64,000 nt of DNA from Archilochus colubris (lineage: Eukaryota; Chordata; Aves; Apodiformes; Trochilidae). Made by a program: the position numbers and the translations under genes. Below the pieces are notes generated by a model that was not told the DNA's origin, did no database searches, and was given only the letters and a program-made list of their open reading frames with translations. Position 1 is the stretch's first letter; each line of letters opens with the position of its first letter. This document shows positions 1 to 13,935 of the stretch, piece by piece. The stretch is taken from positions 36,172,874 through 36,236,873 of the forward strand of contig CM041090.1 of assembly GCA_023079485.1 (NCBI GenBank), in the 5' to 3' direction.

Positions 1-2261
1 AGGCATGATTCAGACTGCACCAGCAGACTTGGCTGCATTTTGCCTCACATTTTCACAGAGGCTGGCTGGCGACATGTACATTATGAAAAAAGAAGAATAA
101 GCAGATATTCGTGTTAGATAAATACATTCCACTCCCTCAAACTGCACTCAATGCAGACACAACTAAATTATGTTTTCCCCTCTCCAAATGCTTCCCACTC
201 CTTTGGTTCTGCCACTGGACAGAACATAACATTTTCTGCCACTTCTGCCTCTGACTGCATCCCACTGAACCTCCCCAGGCACAAACATACTTCGTACCCT
301 CTACCTTAATATTTTAAAAGAAATATGCTGTCTTATATTACAGAAACTAATCTGTTCCCAGTTAATCTCTCTACCCTCTGTGACTCACAAGTCACTCCAC
401 TAAATCATCTGGGCCACCCAAAACCAAGGTGCTGTCTCTGAGCTCTGACAATGCCATTGCCCATCACTATTTCTTCCATACACTTCTTTCCTCTAAAATC
501 CATTGACCAATATTCAGTCTTAATCTTCTTTCTAAATTTCTCCCAAATGTCTTCATAAGAATTCTAGAACCAACACAGTGATAACGAACACTTTAAACTC
601 AGTAAATCTTGTATAACACTTAGCAGTGTTACACAATCTTGAAGTGTTACAGATACTGTATGTCTTTTTTACAGCATCTCTTCCTTGCTTGCCATCATCT
701 GGTGCCTTCTCCAGAAGACCAAAACCAACTGAAAAGCTTCTAACACTGAACATGTATCTGCACTCCTGCTACAGCATCTTGTCACACAGCCATCCTCTAC
801 ACTAGCTCTTAGTCTCTCCAAAACAAAGGCCCTGGGAATATGCCTGCCTTCTGTAGCACCATTTCTATATTGCCAGAACTAGGCTGGAAGCAAATATAAC
901 ATGCTGATAATTACCATCATAATTAATCTATGGAGGTTTGAATCTATTTTCATTTCAAAGGTCAGCAGTATGCACCTGTGTCTCTCAGCTTTTCAAATTG
1001 CTAATGAAAGCATAAGGTATCAAAAAAGGAACTTAGATTTCAATGTTCCAAATCCATAATTTATTTGGAGTTTGATTTTTCAAACTACAATGGATTTAAA
1101 CACCGAATACCAAACTACAAATTCAAACAGCAGAACACAGGCAGAAGCTCAACTCTCCCAAAACAACACTGTTTAATTTTTAATATGCACCACAAAATTA
1201 AGTTTATCTAATGGATTTAAAAAAAAAAATCATTGCTAACAAAATTGAGCCATACAGTCCTACACTACAACTTCTTGATCCAGAGCTGACACAGTACCTG
1301 TGCAAATGAAGATGGAGTACTTTGTGGTATTGACAAAGAAAGACTGAACCCATCTTTTCAGTCTCACTCAAAGCTTGGCCTTAGTATTTTATGTGAAGTA
1401 CCACACAACTAATTACCTCCATTTAACAAAAAAAGGCTGGGAATTAATTTCTGTATTTATTAAATGTCAACCAGAGCAGTTCATCTTGCATGTCAAACAA
1501 GTAAAGGAATTTTTTTTTGCTTGCTAGAAAAGTCAGCTACACTTGCTGCATAGATGGCTGCTACATTACAATGTTCCTACTTGCCTATTACAGCTTACAC
1601 TGCTTCCAATGCTTTTTTATCACTACTAGTGAGGAAAAATGGATTTTCATATTATGGCTAGGCTGTCATCCAGAGGTATCAAATAATGACTGTAAATAAA
1701 TTACATAATTTATTTTATGGGCATAAAAATTATTGGCGATTCTTTCAAATCAACACTGTCTTTACAGTAATGATAGAGTAATACTCTTCAAAATTCACAT
1801 GGAGACTTTAAAAAAAAACAGTGCAACAGACAAGCCTTCCTTTTAATTCCATTATTCCTGCAAAACCACATTTTTTTAAAACAACAAAATGCAATGACCA
1901 CAGCACTAATTTTAGAATACTGAATGCAGTTTCTGAAACTAAAAATAATAATCTTAAAAGGAAAGCTAAGCTGTTCAACTGCTAAAATACAGAATGGAAA
2001 CAGCAATCTAGAAAAAGCAGCAAATCAAATAGAATACTGATGATATGCACATACTGCTTTAAAGTCAAAAAGAACTAAAAATAACACTGAAGAAATTGTT
2101 TGACACTACAACTCCAAATTTCAGCAGCTGAAATACACATTAAATAAGTAAAAAATATCAACTAAATAAATTTGGATGGTCATCAGTATTTAAAGCTTAC
2201 ATGTAGCTCTACAAGGCAAAAATAGGAATGGTCTAGAGGCAGGGAGTGCTTACTTGCAACT

Positions 2262-2335
2262 CCAGTCTGTGCCCAGTCCCACCTCCAGCCAGTGATTTCC
2301 TGTATGACTTGGAGCAAATTTCAGAATTTATCAAA
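2262..2335 (+). mobile_element. Possible ancient MIR/AmnSINE-like fragment
   Basis: The run CCCAGTCCCACCTCCAGCCA followed by GTGATTTCCTGTATGACTTGG and GCAAATTT is reminiscent of the core of tRNA-derived SINEs of the MIR type. It is short and diverged, and no box A or tail can be assigned, so this is a weak call. Confidence 0.3.
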
Positions 2336-2788
2336 TATCTTTTCCCCAAAACCCACCAGCATCAAAAGAAGAAAATCCAAATAACTTATGGAAAAATCCA
2401 CTGAAACCCTAGCCTGTTCTTCAATGCTGACACTACAGGAGGCTTGGTTGATTTTCATTGGTTCAAAACGAAAAACAAAACAATGGCTAAAAAACCCACA
2501 CCTAGCAAAGCACTGGAAAATCACCATCTTATGCTGGAAGAAAACACTGAGAAAGAAGAAATTTTGAGTTATTGATGGGAGGCAGAGTGACATTCATAGC
2601 TTCTTGTAAATAGGAAGTATGAAAGAAAGAAAATTTAGAAAGGGAAAAAACTACTTGAACCATAGGGAAAACTCCCATTAATTCCATTATGTAAAACCAC
2701 CAGTGACAAGGCTATCCTAAACACTTACCTTTGCAAATTCTGAATCAACATCTAACCACGATAGTTGACTTGCTAAAAGTATGTCTTA

Positions 2789-2798
2789 TTTATTTATT
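2789..2798 (-). terminator. Possible intronic polyadenylation signals next to the exon 3 donor
   Basis: Two overlapping AATAAA hexamers (minus strand, 2793-2798 and 2789-2794) lie about 20 nt after the weak exon 3 donor. The read-through frame ends at a TAA at 2796-2794, inside the first signal. A T/G-containing stretch follows about 35 nt on. If used, this would end BRF1 after the zinc ribbon, linker and first part of a cyclin repeat. The hexamers and stop are seen; their use is inference. Confidence 0.35.
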
Positions 2799-2816
2799 TA
2801 AAATGTGAAAGGATAC

Positions 2817-2990
2817 GAGGAGTTCCTTCTGTCCTACACACCAGGTAGAGACATGCAGCAATGACATGGGTCATCTTTCTTCCCCGGGTTAGGCGCTTGC
2901 TCACAGCCATCTTGAAAAAATTAAAGGCAGTATCCAGGCAATGTTGATTGAGTTGAAGCTGATTTCCCAAGTGGTGAATCTGACGTTTCC
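2817..2990 (-). CDS. BRF1: BRF1 coding exon 3: start of first TFIIB-type cyclin-like repeat
   Basis: This 174-nt exon completes codon 90, encodes residues 91-147 and leaves one base of codon 148. The product contains [26 protein letters not shown] and [17 protein letters not shown], the opening helices of the first TFIIB-like cyclin fold, which contacts TBP-DNA and Pol III. The acceptor TTTTCTAG| follows a T12 tract. The donor is weak: CCTC|GTATCC keeps only the GTA of the consensus. It was placed where similarity to BRF1 stops and where the split codon keeps the phase of the two earlier junctions. Read-through adds about seven codons and then a TAA inside a poly(A)-type signal. The next exon, expected to continue into the rest of the repeat, is not in the window, so the CDS is partial at its 3' side. 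Confidence 0.95.
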
Positions 2991-4796
2991 CTAGAAAATT
3001 TAACAAGGAAAAAAAAAAAATGCTTAACAACGTGCTTTTGGGTTGGGGATTTTTTTGTGGGTTCTTTAAAAGACAAAATCGAGGGGGGAGGTTTCATATC
3101 TTTGTGAAATGCAATAACCTCTCAAGTTTCAGGAAATGTATACCATCCTCAGCTTCTCAGGATAAAAAAAAAGTGCCTCGTTTTTGGCATTTGCAAAATT
3201 ATTGAAATACATGCAATCAATGAGCCCTGAAATGAAAACAAAGCTGCAAACATCAGCCCCAGAGAGGATCTAAAGCATAGCCAAGGCTTCTTAGCAAAAA
3301 ATAAAAAGATTATGCCCCCCTTGCTTCAAGTTTCATGTCACAATTAGCACTTGGTTAGCTGTAGTGATGAACATCTGAAAACCAGAGGTCCTGGCATGTT
3401 GAAATGGACACACAAAAAGAGAAGACATTTTCCTGCAACTCTCCAAGAAGTAAAAAGTCTGCAGTTCCTCTGACCACAGCCAAAGCCCACAAGGAAAGGA
3501 GCTCTGCTCTGAGTTTGTCCATGATCACCACAGATGGGAGGCACTTCCTTCCTCTGAACACTTTCACACCAGAGCCTTCACTTAAGACTTGGCTGCTAGA
3601 CTGACAAGATTCGTTTGTGGCTGGATGAAAACAAATGTGCCTTCACTCCTAAATAATAATTAAAAAAAAAAAGTGTACTTTGGGTGATTCATGGCAGGAA
3701 GTGGTACAGCTGCTGGGACAGATGCGGGAAGCAAGGTCTGGTCCACCCTCACAGCTCCAGCTGCGGAAGAGCACGCTGAAAATACAGCTTAAGAAAAAGA
3801 TGGGGGAAGTCATAAGGAAAACAGAGCACCAGAGTTCCTCAGCATACAGGGTCAGATGGCACATCAAAAAAGATCCTTTAATTCAATGTGCCGGACAGAG
3901 GTTCCCAGTTGTGTATTTACAGGAAACACTGGCCTCTTCCTTTCAGAGATGTTAAGAGTGGCTGTGCTGAAGGTGGTGAGGCACCTGGCATCTGCCTCAG
4001 CCACCACTGGTCACAGACAGTGAGGATGACCACAAAATGCTTACTAGACCACAGGTACCTGTACAGACTGCATGCCATACAGAAATTGCTGCACTAATAA
4101 CATGATAAAAACTCTTAATGTCTGAACAACCCTCTGCCAAAGGTGCTGCTTCAATTCAGCTGTAATAAAAAGTGACTCCAGACACACAGCCAGGGTCAAC
4201 AAGGCTCCTGCCAAATAGAAGCTGCCAAAAAGCAGCAGCTTCTCCTTCCTGCACATGTGGCAGTTTTACTGTGCACTCACCAATGACACCTCCTTTAAGG
4301 CACATTGGTCAGCCAGGTGTGAGACATATGGGTAAAGTGATGACGGAGGAAGGAAACGTCACCTCCCACAGGAGGTGTGGGTACAGTAAGCTACTCAAAC
4401 ATAATCCAAAGCCCAGTAAATGAATAGTTTTTCCACTGCCATCAGCAAGCCCTGGACTTGCACACTCAGCTGCCTCCAATACTACATCTTCCCAAAACTA
4501 AGACACTTAACTAGCACTCATCTTCCCCTTAACTTTATTTCATACTTCACAACCTGTATGGTGAAGCAGGATCAAGACTTTTACGTCCCTAAGAAACAAG
4601 CAGTTTGTACTCATCTGTGGGGGAAAAAAATGCACTGATGACTCGAGTATGAAAATTCATTTTTGCAGTGGCAAAAAAGCAGCTTCCCTGATTGCTTCCC
4701 TTCCTGAGCAAGTTCACTGTGGAGCCATCATTTTGCCATGCATGGCTTCTGAGATGAAGACAAAGAACTGTCATCTGATCTTAGGTACTACATGCA

Positions 4797-4883
4797 GATG
4801 AACAACAATTAACAAACAAACCAAAAACAAAACTAAAAAAACCAAACAAAAAGCAAACAATAACAAACACAAAAAAACTCCCA
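4797..4883 (+). repeat. A/C-rich (AACAAAC-type) simple tract
   Basis: Interrupted AAAC and AACA words over about 85 bp. On the BRF1 transcript it reads U/G-rich. Confidence 0.85.
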
Positions 4884-7800
4884 GACATGACCATGCCTCT
4901 ATACCTCTCTCTTAGCTACAGGGAGATCCACGCTACAATCACTGCACCAGCAAGTGGGCAGCACCAGATATAAGTAAGATGGTCCAATTCAGTGTCCTCA
5001 AAGTCAAAAAAAGAAACAATAAAGAAACAAGGAAGCTATTTCAGCAGTTATTGTTAGTAGTTTAGTAGTGTTGCCTGAATTTTCCATGTAAGTAAAGCTT
5101 TGTGAGAACAGAGAGGACAGAGTTGCTCCTTTGCCATGGAAGAGCCACGTCCACTCCTGAATGCATCTTGGGGAAGTATGTAGAGCACACCTGGCTCCAC
5201 AAGGACCAGGACGGTTTACCACCAACCAAGATGAGATAATGAAGAAGCTTTCCATGCCACCAGCATGGCAATAGCTGATGTGGCCCTGGGCACACACCAG
5301 AGAACAGCCCAAATGAGCCAGAGATGCAAAGTGAAGAGCAGGACATGAGCACTCCCTCAGCACTCCACTGGCCCATCCCCATTCCCAGGCAATCCTCACA
5401 ACAGCATTCTCATCCAGGGCTCCACATCACAAAGGGCACTTCAGAAAAAAAGAACATTCCAGAAGAGAAAAAAACAACACAGAAGAAGCCATTTGAAATT
5501 AATTTCTTTCACAAGCTGTTTTTCCCACTGAGCTGGTCCTGTCCCCAAGGTACCATTAATATTCTCTGAGTATTTAACCTTTTCTTAATTTCAAATATTG
5601 AAATAAGTCATCATAATCTATCCTGGATAAACAGAATGATTGCTTGAGTAAGATATGCTTTTTTTACCTGAGCTCCTCATTCAGCATCAATATTTTAAAA
5701 TGCAATTACTCTAGGGGTGACCAGTCATTGTCTACTGACAAATACCAAAGCGACCTAAGAGCACAGCAAGCTACTCAGCCAGTTAGGAAATGGTATTTCA
5801 TTGAATGTTCTACTCAGCCTTCAGCAGACCAGCAAAGACTTTAACTCAGTGTGTTAATGCTCTCTCAAGCTACTTTGTACTATTATGTCAAGCATATATA
5901 GTTTGTGGAAAAATAAGACATCTGTTACACTACCATTGATCCTCCAAATGAACAACATAACACAGGACAAGAAGCATCTTAGAAATCATGTGCATCATGA
6001 TGACTAACTTGGTTTTGTCCTTATCTGTTACAAGAGAAAAAAATGTACTGCTTAGAGCATCATCTAAGATAAACATTTACATCCTGCAACCAGTCTGCTA
6101 TTTACTAAAGAAAGATCAAAAGCTTTGCTGTTCCCCCATCATCTCCACCCCTTGAATTTAACATGACAACAAAGTTCTATTTTTCTGATATCTTTTGTAA
6201 CACTAACAACCACAAAATAAAATGCTGGAGAAGTAAAATAAAAAGCACTAGCAATCATGCTTCTAGATTTCTCCACAGTGAACACAACAACAATGAGAAC
6301 CTTGTAATCCTTATGGTTCCTTCACAGATTCAAGAAGCATCACCATTTAAAAGGTAGCTCAAAGAAAAAACATGTAACCCCTAAAGAGCAGCTGCCCCAG
6401 TACTCCAACCCTGTACCAAACTGTTGTACAGTGCCCTTATCCCAGTCAATTTTGTATTTTCCAACCTCTTCTGCCAGTCCCACCAATCTGACATTTTCAG
6501 AACTGAAAAATGCATCTTCATCATATTTTATTTAACCGTAAATATAGTGATTTAAATCTTTTGGTATCTGAAAAGGAGACGTTCAGGTTTACAGCTGCTG
6601 CAAATAAGAAAATAATGGTGCAAAATAAATTCTTTATCCAGCAACAAATGTGAACAGGGACCAAATACACATTCATACCACCAGCCCTCAACATGAAAAG
6701 TCCTCCTAATTGTGCTATGGTAGCCACAAACCTTGCTAAGCATTCAGCCACCTTCTTACATCAGTGACTGCTCCCCCAGCAGTAGGGTCAGTGTAGGGAG
6801 GAACTGCAGAGCAGCTTTGAGCTGGGAAGATGAGCAATTCCCTCCAGCAAACCAACCATCCATCAGCACTTGAATCTACTCCCATTCCTACTGCTCCTCA
6901 CTAGCTGAGGGGCATTTTATAATCTTCCATTTGTTGTTTATCTCCTGACTGTACTGTTTGCTCCAGACCACCAGCATGGCTTCAGTCAGCCCTCACAATG
7001 GCCCTTTCTGCCAGTTTGACCATATGGCCCCAGTGTGCAGTGAGCTGGTCCAGCTACCTGCAAGAGTGCAACAAGCCTTATGATTTCAGCCAGAACAGTG
7101 GGAATATTCAACATCACAATGCAATTTATTAGCAATCTGCTCCCCTTGGTATTTACCAGATTACAATGCAGTCTTACAAACTCAAATTAAATGAACTGCT
7201 CTACTGGGTGGAAAAAAGAACTGCCACATCTTTAACTGGCCATGCTCTGGATTAGAAAACAAAACTTAAGACAAGAACTTCATGACTTTCTGATCCATTT
7301 TACCCAGTAGAACAATTTTTTTTTAAAGTTTCAGTGGGACACTACTCTGAAAATTTGTAACTACTATCTCTGTCCTATAAAGGAACATCCTCACGTGGAA
7401 CAGTCAGAAATAAATACTGCTTTTTTTCTAAATTGCTAGACAAGAGTACCATATATAAGACAAAATATACAGGGGTAAAATGAGTTTCCTAATACATGCA
7501 TCTTTTATTAGTAGCTTGCAATGAGTCACCTCTTTGGGGTGTTACTTGTTTTTGAAAGATCCCAGGATTTTTTTTTAAACCAAGAGAAATAGATCCTTTA
7601 AGGTCACTGTTTACCCTTCATGCTTGCAATTTAGTGATGGCATTAAAATGGTGTCTAAGTATCTTTGGGAAAAGGAACAGTGCCTTTTTAAAGGCAGGAC
7701 AAGCTTTTAGCAAGGTTACAAAAGTCCTCCCCCTTCCTTCAGCAGTAAAACAGTAAAATTATGCTGCTTTAAAGAGCAAAAGAAAGTCAAAAAACTATGG

Positions 7801-10721
7801 AATTTTTGTGATATACAGGACACATCAGACAGCTCCCATTTATTTCTCAAAGGTTCATCATACCATTAGGGTGGAGAGGTAGGCAAGGGAAGAAAAGAGA
7901 GAGAAAGGCTGCTGTAAGTAACATACAAAACCAAGTTCCCAGGCTACCAAGTAGTAAAGTTTATCACGCTCCTGAATCTGCATCAAAAAACAAAAGGCCC
8001 TTTTCAGTTTTTAGTTCCAAGCCTACTAAAAAAGCATTTCTACCCTGCTTCTCACAGCATGCTGAAAGAAAAACCATCATCTTCTCAACTGATGCCAACC
8101 TCAGTGCTTTGAACTGGCACATAAGACCTGAACTGATGAGTTCAGATAGGACCACTGAATGCTTCTATCCTTTTAAGAAAATTTAATTTCTTTTGATGGT
8201 GGAAACAGTAGTTATTACAAAACAAAATGTGTAGGCTAGAAATCACTGTCACAAAAAGATTTGCAGAAAATCTTGGTAATACTAAATGCTTACACAAGAG
8301 GCAGTTGATAGCAAAACTGCAGCTTAAGTTATAATAGAAGCAATAGAAAAGGGGAAAAAATCAGATCCATTTTTCTTTCTTTTATGATCTCGTTATTACC
8401 GAAACATCTTGTTCTCTTCCACTATTCAAGAGGAATCATACCTTTTTTTGGATTCCTTATAAATCAGCTACAGCTATAAATTACTCTCATCTGGCTTCTG
8501 CCTGCTCACCTGCAACCTTCCCCTCAGCCTGACAGAGACTGTAATGCTGCAGTTCCAAAGTACTTTCCAGTACAAAGCTTAAGTTTACAAGGAAATAAAA
8601 GGCCTGTGTACCACAGAGCCAGAGCTTAAAGGAACTGTTATTACAATACTAAAATGCATCATCAAAATCCAGGCATACAGATAAGATTTTTCTCCTCTTT
8701 CTGCAATTTGCTCAAGGGGCCTTGGAAACCAGCAGTACCTGAATTGGGCAAAGGAGTCACGTTAACAGTACTATCCTTTTATTGTAAAAAGGATTGTTAT
8801 GGTAACAACACCAGATTCTATTAAAGGAAACATTTTGGATGCATTTTGCTTGGATATTCATTTCCAGAATTTGAATTACTTTACTAATTGAATTTTATGT
8901 ACAGATTTTATTCTGTATGTGGTTTTTCACTCCTTTTATTTTCTAAATTTAAAAAAACTCCCCCAAAAGGACTCCCAAAAAAGGGAAAAAATTGCCGTTT
9001 TTGTGTGGGCATCCCTGCACGTTTGGCCATATCTTCCAATTTCACCAAGTCCCAGCTCAAAGCCTGAATGAATTTCCTGCTCTTTGCTCCATGCCAGGCT
9101 TCTATGTAATTTGTATTGCAAGTAAGTAAAACAAACAACAAATAAATCCTCAACAGGGGAAGTTCAGGAACATCAGTGAGGCTACTCTTATGAAGACTGG
9201 TCCCAGAAGCCTAATCAAGTGTAGACTCCCATGATCAAAGGACAAGAAAATATTTAAAGCCCAAACAATAGGGAAAGGCAAGGAGGAATCTGAGGCAATG
9301 GCTGCAGCCATCACCCTGAGCATTTCCAGCAACCTGCACAACATGGGGAGTGAAATGGAGCTTTATCTCTGCAAGCCTGTAATGAAAAAGGCCAATGAAC
9401 AGGAGCAGCAGCACTGTAGGGCATTACAGCAGTGCTGACGCAGCACAATAACATAACTATGAGAAAAGTAATGAATGCATTGGCCTCCTTACTACACTCT
9501 GCCCAACTGCAGTCTAACCCCAAATCCCCACATTGCCACCACCTACTTGTGGCTGCACCCCACTTCCCCAGACCCACACTTTTCCACACAAGAACTCCCC
9601 AGCTCCTCCATAGGACGCGCCAGTCCCAGGGATGAGCAACCTGGAGCTTGTGCACACCTGGTTGTCCTCCAGCAGATGCATCCCCATGCCTGTGTCAACT
9701 GGCAGACCTGCTTCAGGGACTGCTCAAGGACATGCTCCTGCTCTTCTGAGCAGAGTAGAACAGTTACTGGACCTTTCCCTGTGATATTCCACCAGCTGCA
9801 CCAACACAACTGCTTGTGGGGTTGCACAGAAAACCAAAGGAGTAAGCTGATCCTTGTTAAAAATAACCTTGTGAAAAAAAAAATTAAAAAAAAACTTAAT
9901 CCAGATCTGTTTACTGAGGGATTGCTGCCTCTGTTTTATCTTCTTAGGGACAGAAGCAGACTAGCTCAGCACAGAGACCTGTATTCAATTTCTCTGCCTG
10001 CTGACAACAATCCAACCCATCCATTTTGCCTCCCAGGAGAATGCCCCAATTACCAGGTGTAGCTCCCCATCTCTCCTGGTAATGATCTTCCATTGGATGT
10101 CAAATATTCATTCATTCAGCTAAAGAGAATTAGCACATATCCTTAAGATTAATGGCCTAAAATTCCACAGTGGTCACTACTCCAGCCACTTCTTAAATAC
10201 TTGATACTATGCTACTCTTCTTTCACCCAGAAAAACTGCTGTTAACATCTCTTCTCAACATTTATCTGTCTTTAAGTGTTCATTCCTTCAAAATTGGTCC
10301 TTGTTGTGCATAGCCATTAATGCCATCCATTACTTCCATTAATGCCTGCAAAGTGCCCACATAACTTCCCCCACCCCCATTCGCAAGAATGTTTTCCATT
10401 CCTTGATTATATGATACCACTCCCACATGGACAGCTTCTTTGCATATACAGCAAATGGCCATCTGAATTAATTTGCCTTACCCACTCTGAAAAATTTGGC
10501 ATCATAAGCAGTTCCTCTGACTTCTTGCATTCAGTTCCTGGAATTCTGCTTCCCTTGCAAGTGGCACTTCTACTGCTGCAATTTCATGCCCATTATCCAT
10601 CTAACTGCTGCCCCTACCTCAAAACAGTAGAGAATCCATACAGTTTATTCATGACCTCCATGTAACTTGCTAATCTTGCCCCATCATCCTTAGGCAGTGT
10701 TTTGCTTGCTTCTTACCCCAA

Positions 10722-10741
10722 TTTTTTTTTTTTTTTTTTTT
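10722..10741 (+). repeat. Poly-T run (T20)
   Basis: Twenty consecutive T on the plus strand, poly-A on the BRF1 sense strand. No SINE or processed pseudogene body is recognisable beside it. Confidence 0.95.
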
Positions 10742-13612
10742 CCTAGTACAGGTAAAGAACTTGCTCGTGACGTCCTTACTGAGCTGTCCATGTGGTATCA
10801 TACATCCAACCATATCCAATAAGGACATAAAACAAAACACAAACAACAAATCCCCAGTATGTTGATTCACTCACATCTGAAAGCATTGGATCACAGTGGT
10901 CTTCAGTCTGGCTAAAGCCCAAGCTGCTGCTGCAGACAGCATTCACACCTCCAGCACAACATTTACGTGGCCACCTGCTGATACAGATGATGGAATGCAC
11001 TCTGCTGAAAATCAGCCTGACCAAGAAAAAGTTAAATTTTCATTTGGACCAGTTCCCTGGTGTAACTCAACAAGCAGCCTCCCAAGCCCTAACGCCATCA
11101 GAATGCGGCTGCCGTGAGGAGAAAAGCTGTCAGCAGCACCAGGCACTTGGATCAACTTAAAGCAAATGTCAGACTGCTGCCTAAATGGGTCAAAGAGAAA
11201 AGTACACACTACCCCTATGCTTCCTGCTGCTTCCCTGCTACTGCTCCCAGCCCACACCACTCCTCTCATACAAGCGAGCTTGCACAACTCTGACTTATCA
11301 CAGTTCAAAGAAATGCTAACATGTTCATTAGTTGTTTGTGCATTAGAACGCTTCAGTTCATTTAAGATTAATTTGGGAAGCAAGGAAATATGGCCTTTTT
11401 TAGTTGAAAAATTTGTTAGCTGCATTTTTTTACCCACCTAAGATTGAAGGCTGCACTACTGGCAAGAGCTGTCAGCACATGTATGATTAATGTAGCACAG
11501 ACCCTACCTATTCAACATTGATAGAATGAGAAGGAAAAAATTAAGATGCCAAGAATCCTTAGGTAATGATAACTTAAGCATGCAAGATTTCCTTCTGAAA
11601 GCACCATCAGTGAGGCTTTGACTTTAATCATCCTCTGTTTTGTTTGGACAGTGAATTCTTTTTTTTTAATTACATTTTAAATGACAGCTATTCTGGAGAG
11701 ATTTTTGTATAGCTATATATATGTAAAGCTTTTCCCCCATACTTATCAATTACCAATTGTTACTCTTGTCACAACAAGAAAGTAAACACTTCTGCTGTCA
11801 CACTGCATTACTGCTGATCCAAGCACTACCTTCAACCATCCAAAATCACTGCTACATCACTGCAAGAAAAAAAAGATTGCTCATGACATAATCTGACTGT
11901 TTTGAAAAGACCACTTTCAGAAAGTTTAAAAAAAACATAATTCTAGCATTGTTAGAGAGATCAGAACTTGCTTTATACCTACAAAGGAAAAAGCATTTAA
12001 CTAACAAGTAACTCATCAATCTACACAGCTAGAAAAACTCCTGAATACAGCACAATATAGGAAAAAAAAATAATCTGATGCCTATTTGTAAAAGTTATCA
12101 GAATCCTTAAAAACAAACAAAAATGACACTCAACACAAAAGGATCCATTGATACAATGGAAAACTTCACAGATGAAAACAGCATATAAATCAGCACAATG
12201 CTATCTGCTCCCTGGCAGCAAGTTCTAGTGCCTTTCCTGCAGAGCAGGGCTTTTGTAAGACAAAGAAGAGAGAAAACTGACAGGAGCCATTTTTCAGAGT
12301 TTTGCAGACACCAAGGTGGGAGCCCTGGGACTCAAGTTGCTTTGCCTAGGAAGATGAGGAAGACATTGGACCTAAAGGTATCCCCCTGGCCAGGGGGACA
12401 AGAGCAGAATAATTGAGTTACCACTGCTAAACAATTAACACTCCCCAGCTGCACTGCAGCAGCTCTGAGCTAAGGTCATGCATACTTAGATTGTGTAAAA
12501 AGTAGTAAACATTAAAAAATCTTCCTGTTTAAATCTACCTCCCTTGGCCAGCCTTTCCCTTTTCCTGTCAAGAGGCTCCAGTGTGTATCTCTGTGCACCT
12601 TCTCTGCTTTCCTTGTCCACCTCTAATACTTACCTTTTATAACATGTCTGAGAATTTACTTGTACTCAGACGTGCAGAAGAATTTTGCTTCCCTAGAGCT
12701 CAGCCTTGCTCCTCTGCGCGCCACTTGTTCTGTCAAAATACAACTCTTAGAGGTAAATTATTTTCACTCTCCATTCTCCAACAGTGTAGGCAGCAAAGAC
12801 CTTGCTGGCAGAGACTAAAATCCACTCTGCTCTCAACCTGTACTTGACTTAATGTTGCTGCTGCTTCCTTCAGAGTGAAAAAGGCATGTGAGCCCAAAGC
12901 TACTCATGTTGTCTGGGATTTTTTGTTTGTCTTCCATCCTAATTCTAACTGAAAATCTAACAAAAGGCACTGTTCCCCCAGCCAGCCCTTACCCAGCTGG
13001 CAAAGATGTATGACACAGTAATTCGAAAAGGAAAAATTTTATAAATATCAACTAATTTGCAAATTTCCTAAATCACCTCAAAAAATGGAAATATGGTAAG
13101 AATGCCTTCAGGGAAAAAGGATACAGAGGGAAGTAGCTGAGTGGGGTTGAGGAAAAAGAAGCATCAAAATATCAATCATATCAAAAGGATACGAGATAAA
13201 ACATGATCTAAAAATGGAAGGCGAACAAGAAGCATCAAAATCAAACTGGGAAAGGCACAGAGCCTTTACAAAAGCAAGATTGTATTAGGTTAATACTTAT
13301 TTAAGGTATTTTATATTAAGCTGACAAAAGTGGTCAAATACTTCTTCCATTATAGAGAAGCTAGGTAAGAAAGCATCAGTCTTTATACAGGCTGCAGCTA
13401 AAGAATGAAATTCTGCCCTTAGTTTGTCCCTGGCAGCTGAGTCCATCAGCTACAGATAAGAAGCATGAACCTAAGGGGGCGACAAAAGGCCCATTTTAGA
13501 TCAGAGCTACAACTGTGCCTGATAATTTTATCTGTGTACTGCCCATAGATGGTGGAAGAAGTTGCGGACAGAGCTTCAGCCAACTTTTGCATTTCCTTCC
13601 TTTCTAAACTTG

Positions 13613-13670
13613 AAAACAAAACAAAACAAACAAAAAACAACCCCCCCCCCCAAAAAAAAGAAAAAAAAAG
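13613..13670 (+). repeat. A-rich tract with a C11 run
   Basis: AAAAC words, then a run of about 11 C, then A8 G A9. It is compositionally simple. Confidence 0.9.
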
Positions 13671-13894
13671 TGAAGGCTGTCACAAATCTCAGCTAAACAA
13701 TGTAGTGAATCAGGGATGCTATTTATCAAGCCAGCCTCTTGTGCTATCTACTCTGGCTTGGAGTTGAAAAGAGATTTATGTTTAAAGAGCAAATGCATAT
13801 ATTTCAGTAACAGCCTTATATTTTTTTAAATAACATTTATATAAGTCATATGTACAGACTGCTCTAGTAAAGCATTAAAATTACAGTGCCATCT

Positions 13895-13935
13895 ATATAT
13901 TTCTACAGCGCTAGCATGGCTCTGTAGAAATATAT
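13895..13935. repeat. Inverted repeat: 14-bp perfect arms, 13-nt loop
   Basis: The left arm ATATATTTCTACAG (13895-13908) is the exact reverse complement of the right arm CTGTAGAAATATAT (13922-13935). The loop is CGCTAGCATGGCT. Outer TGCCA/TGGCA words could add pairing with bulges. Confidence 0.85.

Larger units (their letters stand above)
1..2816 (-). other. BRF1: BRF1 intron 3, partial
   Basis: AT-rich sequence downstream of exon 3. I looked on the minus strand for the continuation of the first cyclin repeat and found none. The open frames here are short, low-complexity and unlike known proteins. It contains a possible old SINE-like stretch near 2262-2335 and paired AATAAA signals beside the exon 3 donor. 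Otherwise I see nothing. Confidence 0.8.

Noticed and set aside
3680..3955. 91-codon frame resembling a charged helical protein near BRF1 exon 3
   Set aside because: No acceptor consensus before it, not part of BRF1, no family resemblance.
9475..10062. 195-codon plus-strand frame in intron 2
   Set aside because: It runs through an A-rich tract (poly-Lys) and unrelated sequence, so it is a chance frame.
10880..11260. Suspected old LINE or pseudogene (frames open on both strands)
   Set aside because: No segment matched a family I can name with confidence, so no element is claimed.
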